The notes under the pieces were generated by a model. That model was not told where the DNA came from. It made no database searches and saw nothing but the letters and a program-made list of their open reading frames with translations. A DNA stretch of 10,325 nt from the NCBI GenBank assembly GCA_947468255.1, contig CANIMM010000086.1, positions 1 through 10,325 of the forward strand. Reading direction: 5' to 3'. Within the stretch, counting starts at the first letter, position 1; every line of letters starts with the position of its first letter. The stretch comes from Chitinophagaceae bacterium. Its GTDB lineage: Bacteria > Bacteroidota > Bacteroidia > Chitinophagales > Chitinophagaceae. The position numbers and the translations under genes are program-made. Below, one piece after another: positions 1 through 6,176 of this stretch.

Positions 1-340
1 CAAATAAATGTCGCTTGTCGTAGAACCCAAACTCTCCATTTGGCAACATCCATATGAGTCGATTATAGAATTGATCATTCTCCTCAATAATTAAACTGCC
101 AGTTAAAATTATTTTATTGGAGGATGAAATTTCTTTCATCCAATGCATGGTTTCACCCTCCATCGTTTCGGCAAATAATTTAGGCTGCATGCTAAAGCCG
201 GTGCTGAACATTTCGGGCAACACAACGATTTCAGTTTTTTCCTGCAATCCATTTATTTTTTTTCCTAGCAATTGCAGGTTGGCATTTTTGTTTTCCCAAA
301 CAAGGTTGGTTTGCAGCGTAGTGATGGTAAGGGGTGCCAT
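1..340 (-). CDS. Nitrilase-superfamily amidohydrolase (omega-amidase / YafV-like), 3' end missing
   Basis: Partial gene: 113 N-terminal residues are present and the rest lies beyond the left edge. My translation from the ATG at 340 begins MAPLTITTLQTNLVWENK and contains LPEMFSTGF, where Glu43 is the expected catalytic general base. It ends at GFYDKRHLF, where Lys109 is the expected second catalytic residue. The catalytic Cys would be further downstream and cannot be seen. The E...K spacing and the wording around both residues resemble the YafV / omega-amidase branch of carbon-nitrogen hydrolases. That branch deaminates alpha-ketoglutaramate or alpha-ketosuccinamate as metabolite repair in the cytoplasm, and substrate assignment here is by family only. 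The gene follows recX after 55 bp but has its own consensus promoter. The start is supported by the standard beta-strand opening and a short leader with no Shine-Dalgarno sequence. Confidence 0.85.
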   Translation of the reverse strand, partial: MAPLTITTLQTNLVWENKNANLQLLGKKINGLQEKTEIVVLPEMFSTGFSMQPKLFAETMEGETMHWMKEISSSNKIILTGSLIIEENDQFYNRLIWMLPNGEFGFYDKRHLF

Positions 341-357
341 TTAGTGGTATTTGATAA

Positions 358-387
358 CAAATGTACAATATATAGAGACTAAGCAAA
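358..387 (-). promoter_or_regulatory. Bacteroidota-type promoter of the amidohydrolase gene
   Basis: Read on the minus strand: TTTG (387-384), an 18-nt spacer, then TACATTTG (365-358), an exact match to the -7 consensus TAnnTTTG. The predicted transcript start is near 352-354, leaving a leader of about 13 nt before the ATG at 340. It lies inside the 55-bp gap after recX, so the amidase need not depend on recX transcription. Confidence 0.65.
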
Positions 388-395
388 CTGCCATT

Positions 396-869
396 TTATT
401 TTATCAATTTAATCAGCACTTCTTGGATTAAATCTCCCTCATATCCTTTCAACCTTAAATGGGCATGTAATTTTTTCTTTTTTGCAAATGGATTTTTCTC
501 ATTTTTTAAAGAGTTAAATTTTGCATCGGCCAGTTTGGATAGGGTGGCTAGGTAATCGGAGTCATTTATGGCGAATAGCGCTTTTTTGATACAGTACTCG
601 CTGACATTTTTTATCTTTAATTCATATTTAATTTTGATGCGGCCCCATTGCTTGATTCTAAATTTACCACCGGCAAATTGAATTGCAAACCGTTCTTCAT
701 TTAGAAAATTTTCTTCAATCAGTTTACTGATTATTTCTTCTGCCTCGATGGTAGTCAAGCCAAATCCATATAGTTTTTCTTTTATTTCACTATGACAGCG
801 TTCCTGATATGCACAAAATTGTTTTATTTTTGGAACTGCTTGTTGGGGTGTGAATTTTTGCGAATACAT
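396..869 (-). CDS. recX: RecX family regulator of RecA
   Basis: Encodes 157 residues, the usual RecX size. RecX binds RecA filaments and modulates recombination and SOS induction in the cytoplasm. The family signatures appear in order: CAYQERCHSEIKEKL (about 19-33), ENFLNEERFAIQFAGGKF (about 53-70) followed by RIKQWGR (71-77), and a C-terminal LRLKGYEGDLIQEVL (about 138-152). These fit the three tandem three-helix repeats of RecX. The protein is very lysine-rich. The ATG at 869 is the only Met codon in the protein and leads straight into the family N terminus, so the start is firm. recA is not in the window. The gene is divergent from dnaN, and the amidase gene follows it on the same strand. 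No terminator hairpin is visible after the stop. Confidence 0.93.
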   Translation of the reverse strand: MYSQKFTPQQAVPKIKQFCAYQERCHSEIKEKLYGFGLTTIEAEEIISKLIEENFLNEERFAIQFAGGKFRIKQWGRIKIKYELKIKNVSEYCIKKALFAINDSDYLATLSKLADAKFNSLKNEKNPFAKKKKLHAHLRLKGYEGDLIQEVLIKLIK

Positions 870-875
870 AGGTTA

Positions 876-905
876 CAAAATTAACCGCGGCCCGATATAA
901 TCCAA
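876..905 (-). promoter_or_regulatory. Bacteroidota-type promoter of recX, giving a near-leaderless transcript
   Basis: On the minus strand: TTG (905-903), a 19-nt spacer, then TAATTTTG (883-876), an exact TAnnTTTG match. Transcription would begin at about 870-872, directly against the recX ATG at 869, so the mRNA would have almost no 5' leader. Confidence 0.55.
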
Positions 906-1090
906 GCCTTTTTTCTGACTTTACCCAATTATCATCTTTCAATGATTCTATTTCAGGGGATAATTACTAGTAGCTAAAATTAAATGGGTCTGAAGGGCAT
1001 AACACCACAAAACGAATAAATTATTTTTAATATATCTTCCTATTTTATTGGAGATTAACCTCTAGTAACCGGATTGTTGATATTATCTTG

Positions 1091-1119
1091 TTTGATTAGC
1101 CACAAAGATTTTATCTTTG
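1091..1119 (+). promoter_or_regulatory. Bacteroidota-type promoter of dnaN
   Basis: TTTG (1091-1094), a 17-nt spacer, then TATCTTTG (1112-1119), an exact -7 match. The predicted start near 1123-1125 leaves an A-rich leader of about 20 nt with no Shine-Dalgarno sequence. A perfect 7-bp dyad, CAAAGAT-ttt-ATCTTTG (1103-1119), covers the -7 element. TTAGCCACA (1096-1104), one mismatch from a DnaA box, lies in the spacer. Confidence 0.65.
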
Positions 1120-1142
1120 GAAGATATATATAAAACAATATT

Positions 1143-2258
1143 ATGAAGTTTATCGTCTCATCTTCGGCCTTACTCAAACAATTACAGCAGATCAATGGTG
1201 TAATTAATGCCAATACCGTATTACCCATATTAGAGGACTTTCTGTTTGAGATTGAGCGAAACAAGCTAACAGTAGTGGCAACTGACTTAGAAACCGTGAT
1301 GAAGGTTCATATGGACGTGGAGGCTAAGGATAGCGGCAAGGTTTGTATTCCTGCTAAAATTTTAATGGATTCGCTAAAAAACATTGCAGAGCAGCCACTG
1401 ACTTTTACCATCGATAAAAATTTCGGAGTTGAAATCACTAGCGACAACGGAAAATATAAAGTAATGGGTGAAAATCCAGATAATTTTCCTAAAGAGCCAG
1501 TAGCGGATGATGCCAATTCCTTTAACATGACCTCCTCTGCATTGGTTTCTGCAATTAATAAAAGTTTGTTTGCAGTAAGTAATGATGACCTTCGTCCTGC
1601 GATGACAGGTGTATTTTTTGAATTGGATAAAAAAGGACTTACTTGTGTTGCAACGGATGCGCATCGCTTGGTAAAATATAGGAGAACAGATGTAAGTTGC
1701 CCTAAAACGGATACGTTTATTGTTCCCAAAAAACCATTGAACTTGTTAAAAAGTGCATTGCCTGATAATGATGATGAACTAACGTTATCGTATAATAGCA
1801 ATCATTTGTTTGTAAAGCATGGTGGAACAGAATTAGTTTGTAGATTGATTGATGCGCGTTTTCCGGATTATAAAGTTGTGATACCTGTAGACAATCCATA
1901 TAAACTGGTGTTGAACAAAAATGATTTTCAAAGTGCGCTTCGCCGGGTGAGTGTATTTAGCAATAAGAGTACCAACCAGGTGGCACTTACCATCAGTGGA
2001 AGTGAATTGCAACTGGCTGCGCAGGACATTGACTTCAGTTTTGAAGGGAACGAAAGAATGAGCTGCCAATATGATGGAGAGGATTTACAAATTGCATTCA
2101 ATGCAAAGTTTCTGATTGAAATGTTGAATGCCGCCGAAACAACGGAAATTATTATTGAGTTGAGCACGTCAACCAAGGCGGGTATTATTAAACCAACTGA
2201 AATGGAGCCGCACGAAGACTTATTGATGTTGGTAATGCCATTGATGTTGAACAGTTAA
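1143..2258 (+). CDS. dnaN: DNA polymerase III beta subunit (sliding clamp)
   Basis: Encodes 371 residues, the normal length for the clamp. The dimeric ring encircles DNA and tethers the replicative polymerase; it also recruits ligase, MutS and translesion polymerases through a hydrophobic pocket. The canonical N terminus MKFIVSSSALLKQLQ is followed by three similar domains at roughly 1-120, 121-245 and 246-371. Recognisable stretches are GVFFELDKKGLTCVATDAHRL in domain 2, CRLIDARFPDYKVVIP at the domain 2/3 boundary, and the C-terminal LMLVMPLML that forms part of the partner-binding groove. The start is fixed by the family N terminus. The gene stands alone, with its own promoter and a strong hairpin after the stop; dnaA and recF are not adjacent. 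Confidence 0.98.
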   Translation: MKFIVSSSALLKQLQQINGVINANTVLPILEDFLFEIERNKLTVVATDLETVMKVHMDVEAKDSGKVCIPAKILMDSLKNIAEQPLTFTIDKNFGVEITSDNGKYKVMGENPDNFPKEPVADDANSFNMTSSALVSAINKSLFAVSNDDLRPAMTGVFFELDKKGLTCVATDAHRLVKYRRTDVSCPKTDTFIVPKKPLNLLKSALPDNDDELTLSYNSNHLFVKHGGTELVCRLIDARFPDYKVVIPVDNPYKLVLNKNDFQSALRRVSVFSNKSTNQVALTISGSELQLAAQDIDFSFEGNERMSCQYDGEDLQIAFNAKFLIEMLNAAETTEIIIELSTSTKAGIIKPTEMEPHEDLLMLVMPLMLNS

Positions 2259-2305
2259 TGACTGCTACAAAACGCTCGAAGCGGGTTTAATTGAATATAT
2301 TTAAT

Positions 2306-2339
2306 ACAATAGGATTTGCATAAAAGCAAATCCTATTGT
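2306..2339 (+). terminator. Hairpin terminator after dnaN
   Basis: A perfect 14-bp stem, ACAATAGGATTTGC (2306-2319) with GCAAATCCTATTGT (2326-2339), closes a 6-nt loop ATAAAA. It sits 48 bp after the dnaN stop. Only a short run of four T follows (2341-2344), so it is weaker than a textbook intrinsic terminator, but the stem is unmistakable. Confidence 0.75.
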
Positions 2340-2411
2340 GTTTTAAGAACAAAAAATAATTTCCTGCATATTTCAGCTGATATTGAATTTGCTTCGATTA
2401 TGCTTACCCTA

Positions 2412-2479
2412 ATCTGTGCTATCTGCGGTATTTCATCTGTGCATATCATCGGGAAAATCAAAAAAGACTTCCTGCAGAT
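2412..2479. repeat. Degenerate ATCTGTG / ATCTGCGG intergenic repeat block
   Basis: ATCTGTGC occurs at 2412-2419 and again at 2435-2442, with the related ATCTGCGG between them at 2421-2428. An inverted partner, CCTGCAGAT, lies at 2471-2479 and would pair with ATCTGCGG apart from one bulged base. The pattern resembles short 'atctgtg/atctgcgg' dispersed intergenic repeats that I recall from Bacteroidota genomes, here apparently decayed. It fills much of the 195-bp gap between the dnaN terminator and the SPFH gene, which holds no gene. No exact promoter for the SPFH gene was found in that gap. Confidence 0.35.
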
Positions 2480-2534
2480 TTTACCTAGCTATTCTCATTT
2501 ATTTTGATGACCTTGTGGGTTAAATAATGTAATT

Positions 2535-3440
2535 ATGATCTTACTCATTCTGGGAATCTTTCTTTTTTTTGCTGTCACTGCCATAGCAAAAAACAACCCC
2601 GCTACTGCTAAATTTACAGGAGCCGGACGTATCGTAGCAATTTTATTAGTGTTCTTAGGCATCACCAGTTCTTGCATCAAACAAATCGATGCTGGGGAGA
2701 TTGGCGTTAAAATATTATTTGGAAGTATTCAAAAGGATGTGATGATAAGCGGCCTCCATTTTATTAATCCATTATTGGATGTAAAAAAGCTGGATGTCAA
2801 AACACAGAACTACACGATGAGTGGAGTGCATGATGAAGGAGACAAGTCAGGGGATGATGCCATCAAAGTGCTTACCAGTGATGGTTTGGAAGTGACCATC
2901 GATCTTACTGTTTTGTATCGAGTGGTATCGGTAGATGCCCCTAGGTTGCTAAGCGAAACGGGGGAGGATTACCGGGATAAAATTGTTCGTCCAATTACCC
3001 GTACTAAGATTCGAGACAATGCAGTTTACTACCAAGCCGTAGATTTATTTGGATCAAAAAGGGATGAATTTCAGCAGCGAATTTACAAAACGATTGAAGA
3101 TGATTTTAAGAAACGCGGCTTAATGCTAGAGCAGTTGCTGGTAAGAAATATCACTTTGCCCAATTCTGTAAAAGCCTCCATCGAATCAAAAATCAATGCG
3201 GAGCAAGATGCAAAAAAAATGGAGTTTGTATTGCAGAAAGAGAAGCAAGAGGCAGAAAGAAAAAGAGTGGAAGCGCAGGGTATTGCCGATTATCAAAAAA
3301 TCATCAACACCGGCCTTACCAATCAGCAATTGCAATATGAGCAAATAAAAGCAATGCAGGCATTGTCGCTTAGTCCTAACGCAAAAGTGATTGTTATGGG
3401 AAAGGGAAGTACACCCCTGATTATTGACGGGAAACAATAA
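2535..3440 (+). CDS. Membrane-anchored prohibitin / SPFH (Band 7) family protein
   Basis: Encodes 301 residues. Two hydrophobic segments open it (about 1-18 and 31-46), then an SPFH core (about 50-220), a charged Lys/Glu/Gln-rich coiled coil (about 215-258), and a short C-terminal tail. Prohibitin-like landmarks are IDAGEIGVKILFG (51-63), GLHFINPLLDV, LTSDGLEVTIDLTVLYRV (113-130), IVRPITRTKIRDNAV and LEQLLVRNITLP. Family members form large ring or cage oligomers on membranes and often affect membrane proteases or lipid domains; the role here is not shown. The second hydrophobic segment directly before the SPFH core suggests the core is outside the cytoplasm, but orientation is inference. Monocistronic: hairpins lie both upstream (dnaN terminator) and downstream. 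The ATG at 2535 gives the hydrophobic start expected for the family. Confidence 0.9.
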   Translation: MILLILGIFLFFAVTAIAKNNPATAKFTGAGRIVAILLVFLGITSSCIKQIDAGEIGVKILFGSIQKDVMISGLHFINPLLDVKKLDVKTQNYTMSGVHDEGDKSGDDAIKVLTSDGLEVTIDLTVLYRVVSVDAPRLLSETGEDYRDKIVRPITRTKIRDNAVYYQAVDLFGSKRDEFQQRIYKTIEDDFKKRGLMLEQLLVRNITLPNSVKASIESKINAEQDAKKMEFVLQKEKQEAERKRVEAQGIADYQKIINTGLTNQQLQYEQIKAMQALSLSPNAKVIVMGKGSTPLIIDGKQ

Positions 3441-3457
3441 ATTTTTTTAGCAAAGTA

Positions 3458-3489
3458 AAAAACCAGGACAATACAATGTCCTGGTTTTT
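3458..3489 (+). terminator. Intrinsic terminator after the SPFH gene
   Basis: A perfect 13-bp stem, AAAAACCAGGACA (3458-3470) with TGTCCTGGTTTTT (3477-3489), encloses the loop ATACAA. The 3' arm ends in five T and the 5' arm begins with five A. It lies 17 bp after the stop codon and could act in both directions, although no minus-strand gene reads into it. Confidence 0.85.
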
Positions 3490-3528
3490 ATCTTTACAAA
3501 CTTTCAGCATCTTGCGTCAAACGTAACT

Positions 3529-3536
3529 TATTTTTG
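3529..3536 (+). promoter_or_regulatory. -7 promoter element of the DUF2007 gene
   Basis: TATTTTTG is an exact TAnnTTTG match, 15 bp before the ATG at 3552. A TTG at 3512-3514 is only 14 nt upstream, shorter than the usual 17-23, so the -33 element is uncertain. Confidence 0.4.
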
Positions 3537-3551
3537 GATCCTATCATTTAA

Positions 3552-3983
3552 ATGAACAGTATGAATTTGGTCACAGTAAAAACATTTGACAATTATTTTT
3601 CTGCCAATATCACTTTAACCAAATTGCATGCTGCAGGTATAGAGTGTTATTTAAAAGATGAGTATACGGTTACGCTGGATCCCATTCTATCCAATGCAAT
3701 TGGCGGCATCAAGCTGGTGGTTAAATTGGAAGATGAAATAGTAGTGAGAAAATTATTGGAAGCCTATGAACAGGATTATTTAAAGGCCGCCACCTGTCCA
3801 AAATGTGGCAACAATAATTTTACCTATTTGACAAAACCTGGCGCCACTAATTATATAACAGCTTTGTTAACCTGGATATTTTCTAGTTATGCAGTAGCGC
3901 CGTACTACGTTTACCATTGTGAAAACTGCGGCTATGAATGCGAACGATTACCTGAAAAAAACATAGAGGAGTTGGAGAGTTAG
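3552..3983 (+). CDS. DUF2007-domain protein with split zinc ribbon and membrane segment
   Basis: Encodes 143 residues. Residues about 5-74 match the DUF2007 pattern (called a putative signal-transducing domain): VTVKTFDNYFSANI, LHAAGIECYLKDE and IGGIKLVVKLED, ferredoxin-like in expected fold. Next comes CPKC (Cys82, Cys85), a hydrophobic stretch at about 99-120 that looks membrane-associated, and CENC (Cys123, Cys126). The four Cys would make one zinc ribbon interrupted by the hydrophobic hairpin or segment. The biochemical function is unknown. The start at 3552 is the first Met; Met4 at 3561 is a credible alternative because DUF2007 begins right after it. It converges with the transglutaminase gene across a 41-bp gap in which I see no convincing terminator. 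Confidence 0.75.
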   Translation: MNSMNLVTVKTFDNYFSANITLTKLHAAGIECYLKDEYTVTLDPILSNAIGGIKLVVKLEDEIVVRKLLEAYEQDYLKAATCPKCGNNNFTYLTKPGATNYITALLTWIFSSYAVAPYYVYHCENCGYECERLPEKNIEELES

Positions 3984-4024
3984 TCCATTGTTTTTTGCAG
4001 TTGCTTGATTGTATAGAATAACTG

Positions 4025-4999
4025 CTACTGTTGCTGCTGAATCATTTGCATATGTTTGTGGTAAGAATTATTATCGCTGCTGCTGTTTTCGGATGAAGAA
4101 ACGGTGATCGCTTGAGGAGTTAATATTGCGGGAACTTCATTCCACAAGGCTTTGTCTTCGAATGATACCGAAACCCCCACTTCCAATGATTGTTTGGCCG
4201 TGCCTTTGTAAGTTCCTTTTACGGGTGAGCAATCGCTAAATTTTCTACCAATTGCTAGTCTTACATGGCTATCGTTTACAATGCAGTTATTGGTTGGGTC
4301 TAGGCCGAGCCAACCATAAAATGGGATATATGCTTCAACCCATGCATGGGTGGCACCTTCGCCCCGTTGGTTATTGTCATGCGGACACACATATCCGCTA
4401 ACATATCTGGCGGGGATATTAAGCAGACGAAGCATCACTAATAAAATATGAGCAAAATCCTGACAAACGCCAGCCCTTAATTTCCACACTTCGTCTAAAG
4501 TAGTTTCAATGCTAGTAATGCCTTTAATGTATTGGAAGTTTTCATACACATATTTATTTAGTTGCTGAACCGCTACATACACTGAAACGGATTTGTAAAA
4601 GCCGCTATCTGCAATTTTTTTTACCTCAGGGAGGGCAGTAAAATTTTCTTGTTTTAAAAAATCAATGAATGGGACAACATTTTTAATTTCAATTAATTTT
4701 TCCCATTGCTGCTCAATGGCTATATCATCTGTGGGGAAGGTAATGGGCTTTGTAATTACGGCAATATGCGAATCGATCCTGAGTTCTTTGTGCGGTGCAG
4801 TGTTCATGAATGATCCAGCCTCATTGCCATAATAATCACGGAATACCTCCACTATTGGCTCTCCGGTGATACTCAGCCGCTGGCTTTGTACCTCCTGGTT
4901 TTCATCCTTTACAGGGTATAACATTATTTGATTGGCGCTATCTCTAACGGCCTCGGGATAAGTGTATTTGGTAACATGATGTATAAAGAATCGAGGCAT
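4025..4999 (-). CDS. Bacterial transglutaminase-like family protein (third gene of the ATP-grasp set)
   Basis: Encodes 324 residues. An N-terminal transglutaminase-associated beta domain (about 1-90; FFIHHVTKYTYPEAV, then RDYYGNEAGSF) precedes a transglutaminase / papain-like core. The catalytic triad is visible: Cys179 in GVCQDFAH, His218 in ATHAWVEAYIP and Asp234 in LDPTNN. No signal peptide is seen, so it is probably cytoplasmic. In such clusters this enzyme is predicted to hydrolyse or transfer amide-linked peptides; actual substrates are unknown. The last 25 residues are polar and low-complexity (Ser, Asn, His, ending in QQQQ), outside the conserved fold. It lies 102 bp after the alpha-E gene with no promoter seen between them, so co-transcription with the two upstream genes is likely. 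The start is supported by the family opening MPRFFIHHVTKYTY. Confidence 0.92.
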   Translation of the reverse strand: MPRFFIHHVTKYTYPEAVRDSANQIMLYPVKDENQEVQSQRLSITGEPIVEVFRDYYGNEAGSFMNTAPHKELRIDSHIAVITKPITFPTDDIAIEQQWEKLIEIKNVVPFIDFLKQENFTALPEVKKIADSGFYKSVSVYVAVQQLNKYVYENFQYIKGITSIETTLDEVWKLRAGVCQDFAHILLVMLRLLNIPARYVSGYVCPHDNNQRGEGATHAWVEAYIPFYGWLGLDPTNNCIVNDSHVRLAIGRKFSDCSPVKGTYKGTAKQSLEVGVSVSFEDKALWNEVPAILTPQAITVSSSENSSSDNNSYHKHMQMIQQQQ

Positions 5000-5101
5000 A
5001 TTTGGAAAACTTTTATTTGGTGATGGAATTGTAAAAATTTTGACTGATTATGATTCAGCTGTAGGAAAAAATTGAATGGAAATAGTCAAAGTTGAATATC
5101 A

Positions 5102-6037
5102 TTAGGCATAAGCAAAATAGTTGTGATTGAGTTGATTGCCAATTTCGAATAACCCAGTTTTTGTTTCATGTAAAAAATGATGCAGTCCGGCTGTAACAAT
5201 GGAATTAGAAGTGGAAAACCTCACCTGGCTTTTTATTTTTCCAATCATAAAATCAATCTGTTGAAAATCCGGTTGATTGCGTTCGTTTTTTAGTCGTTCA
5301 AAGTATCGGTGCAACTGGTTAATCGAGTAGATTACCGATCGGGGAAATTGATCATTCAATACAATTTGTTCCACTACATTTTTTGCTTCAAAACCTCCAC
5401 GATAGGTTTTTAAATACAATTCGTATCCAGATATGGACATCAATAAATATTTCCAGTAGGTAGTGTCATTGATTTTATCGAGTTCATAGTTTATGTCGCT
5501 AAATTTTACGTCCAGGATATCGGTGGATTGTATTGCGCGTTCCAGAAACTTGCCGATGTTGATAAATGAGTTCCCCTCGCCCCTTGCCATTGTAACGTCT
5601 GTGGTTCCGTAGTAAAGCAAGCCCTGCTTGATTAAATGATCAAGGGTAGTAATGGGGTCTTCCCGCTGCAGCAAATCGGCCAGCTTATCCTGGCGCATGA
5701 TGTGGTAAAAATCATTGATGCATTGCCACATTTCCTTGGTGATATGGTCCTGTACGCTCCGTCCGTTTTCTCTGGCCAGCGTAACAATATTGAGGACGGA
5801 ATTTTCATTTTCTTTCCCGATTAGCATGTATTTCAACACGGCCCTGGTATCATGTGCCAGCGCGTTGGCATCTGCCTCATTGAGGAAGGTAAATATTTTC
5901 AACACTGATTTCCAGGAAAACTCCTGAATATCATCCTGTGAGGATGCATAGTTGATTTTCAACATTCTTAAAATTCCGTCTGTACGTTCCATGTAGCGGC
6001 TCATCCAGAATAAACTATCGGCAACTCTACTTAGCAT
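5102..6037 (-). CDS. Alpha-E domain protein (DUF403)
   Basis: Encodes 311 residues, the normal length, predicted almost all alpha-helical. The diagnostic N terminus MLSRVADSLFWMSRYMERTD fixes the start. A second, similar motif, KFLERAIQSTDIL (163-175), echoes RYMERTDGILRML (14-26), suggesting internal duplication; each carries an ER pair (Glu17-Arg18 and Glu166-Arg167). Other family-like stretches are GTTDVTMARGEG and NDQFPRSV. No catalytic activity is established for alpha-E proteins. They are nearly always linked or fused to circularly permuted ATP-grasp and transglutaminase genes, and have been predicted to act with them in making or holding a peptide-like product. It lies 139 bp after the ATP-grasp stop, a wide gap for an operon, but no internal promoter match was found. 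Confidence 0.93.
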   Translation of the reverse strand: MLSRVADSLFWMSRYMERTDGILRMLKINYASSQDDIQEFSWKSVLKIFTFLNEADANALAHDTRAVLKYMLIGKENENSVLNIVTLARENGRSVQDHITKEMWQCINDFYHIMRQDKLADLLQREDPITTLDHLIKQGLLYYGTTDVTMARGEGNSFINIGKFLERAIQSTDILDVKFSDINYELDKINDTTYWKYLLMSISGYELYLKTYRGGFEAKNVVEQIVLNDQFPRSVIYSINQLHRYFERLKNERNQPDFQQIDFMIGKIKSQVRFSTSNSIVTAGLHHFLHETKTGLFEIGNQLNHNYFAYA

Positions 6038-6176
6038 AGGTAAAATGAAAGCCTTTCAATCCTACAAGCGAATAGGAACTTGGGCTGTTTTTAAAATGAG
6101 GTTAATGAATAGTATTTTTTTTATTGCATTGTGCAGGACCCTTGCAATGTTTTTAAATTTTGGTTTTTCAGGATCT

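Noticed and set aside
117..344. Plus-strand 75-codon ORF near the left edge
   Set aside because: It is antisense to the amidohydrolase gene, whose minus-strand translation carries clear catalytic motifs; the plus frame has no recognisable features.
870..1142. Replication origin next to dnaN
   Set aside because: Only one imperfect DnaA-box-like 9-mer is present, with no cluster of boxes and no dnaA gene.
1307..2176. Several antisense ORFs of 60-164 codons inside dnaN
   Set aside because: dnaN is certain across the whole stretch, and the antisense products have no family features, membrane pattern or promoter.
2316..2507. 63-codon plus-strand ORF between dnaN and the SPFH gene
   Set aside because: It begins inside the dnaN terminator hairpin and runs through the repeat-like block; no initiation signal or recognisable protein pattern.
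2652..2675. Possible lipoprotein signal at Cys47 of the SPFH protein
   Set aside because: The residues before the Cys are ITSS, a poor lipobox (no Leu at -3), and a first hydrophobic segment lies upstream; a membrane anchor is simpler.
3997..4025. GCAGTT / AACTGC inverted repeat between the convergent DUF2007 and transglutaminase genes
   Set aside because: Only 6 bp with a 17-nt loop, and the T run at 3991-3996 is on the wrong side to serve as a plus-strand terminator and gives A, not U, in the minus-strand transcript.
5039..5090. TTTGACT / AGTCAAA inverted repeat between the alpha-E and transglutaminase genes
   Set aside because: Seven base pairs separated by 38 nt in AT-rich sequence; easily chance, and no promoter element accompanies it.
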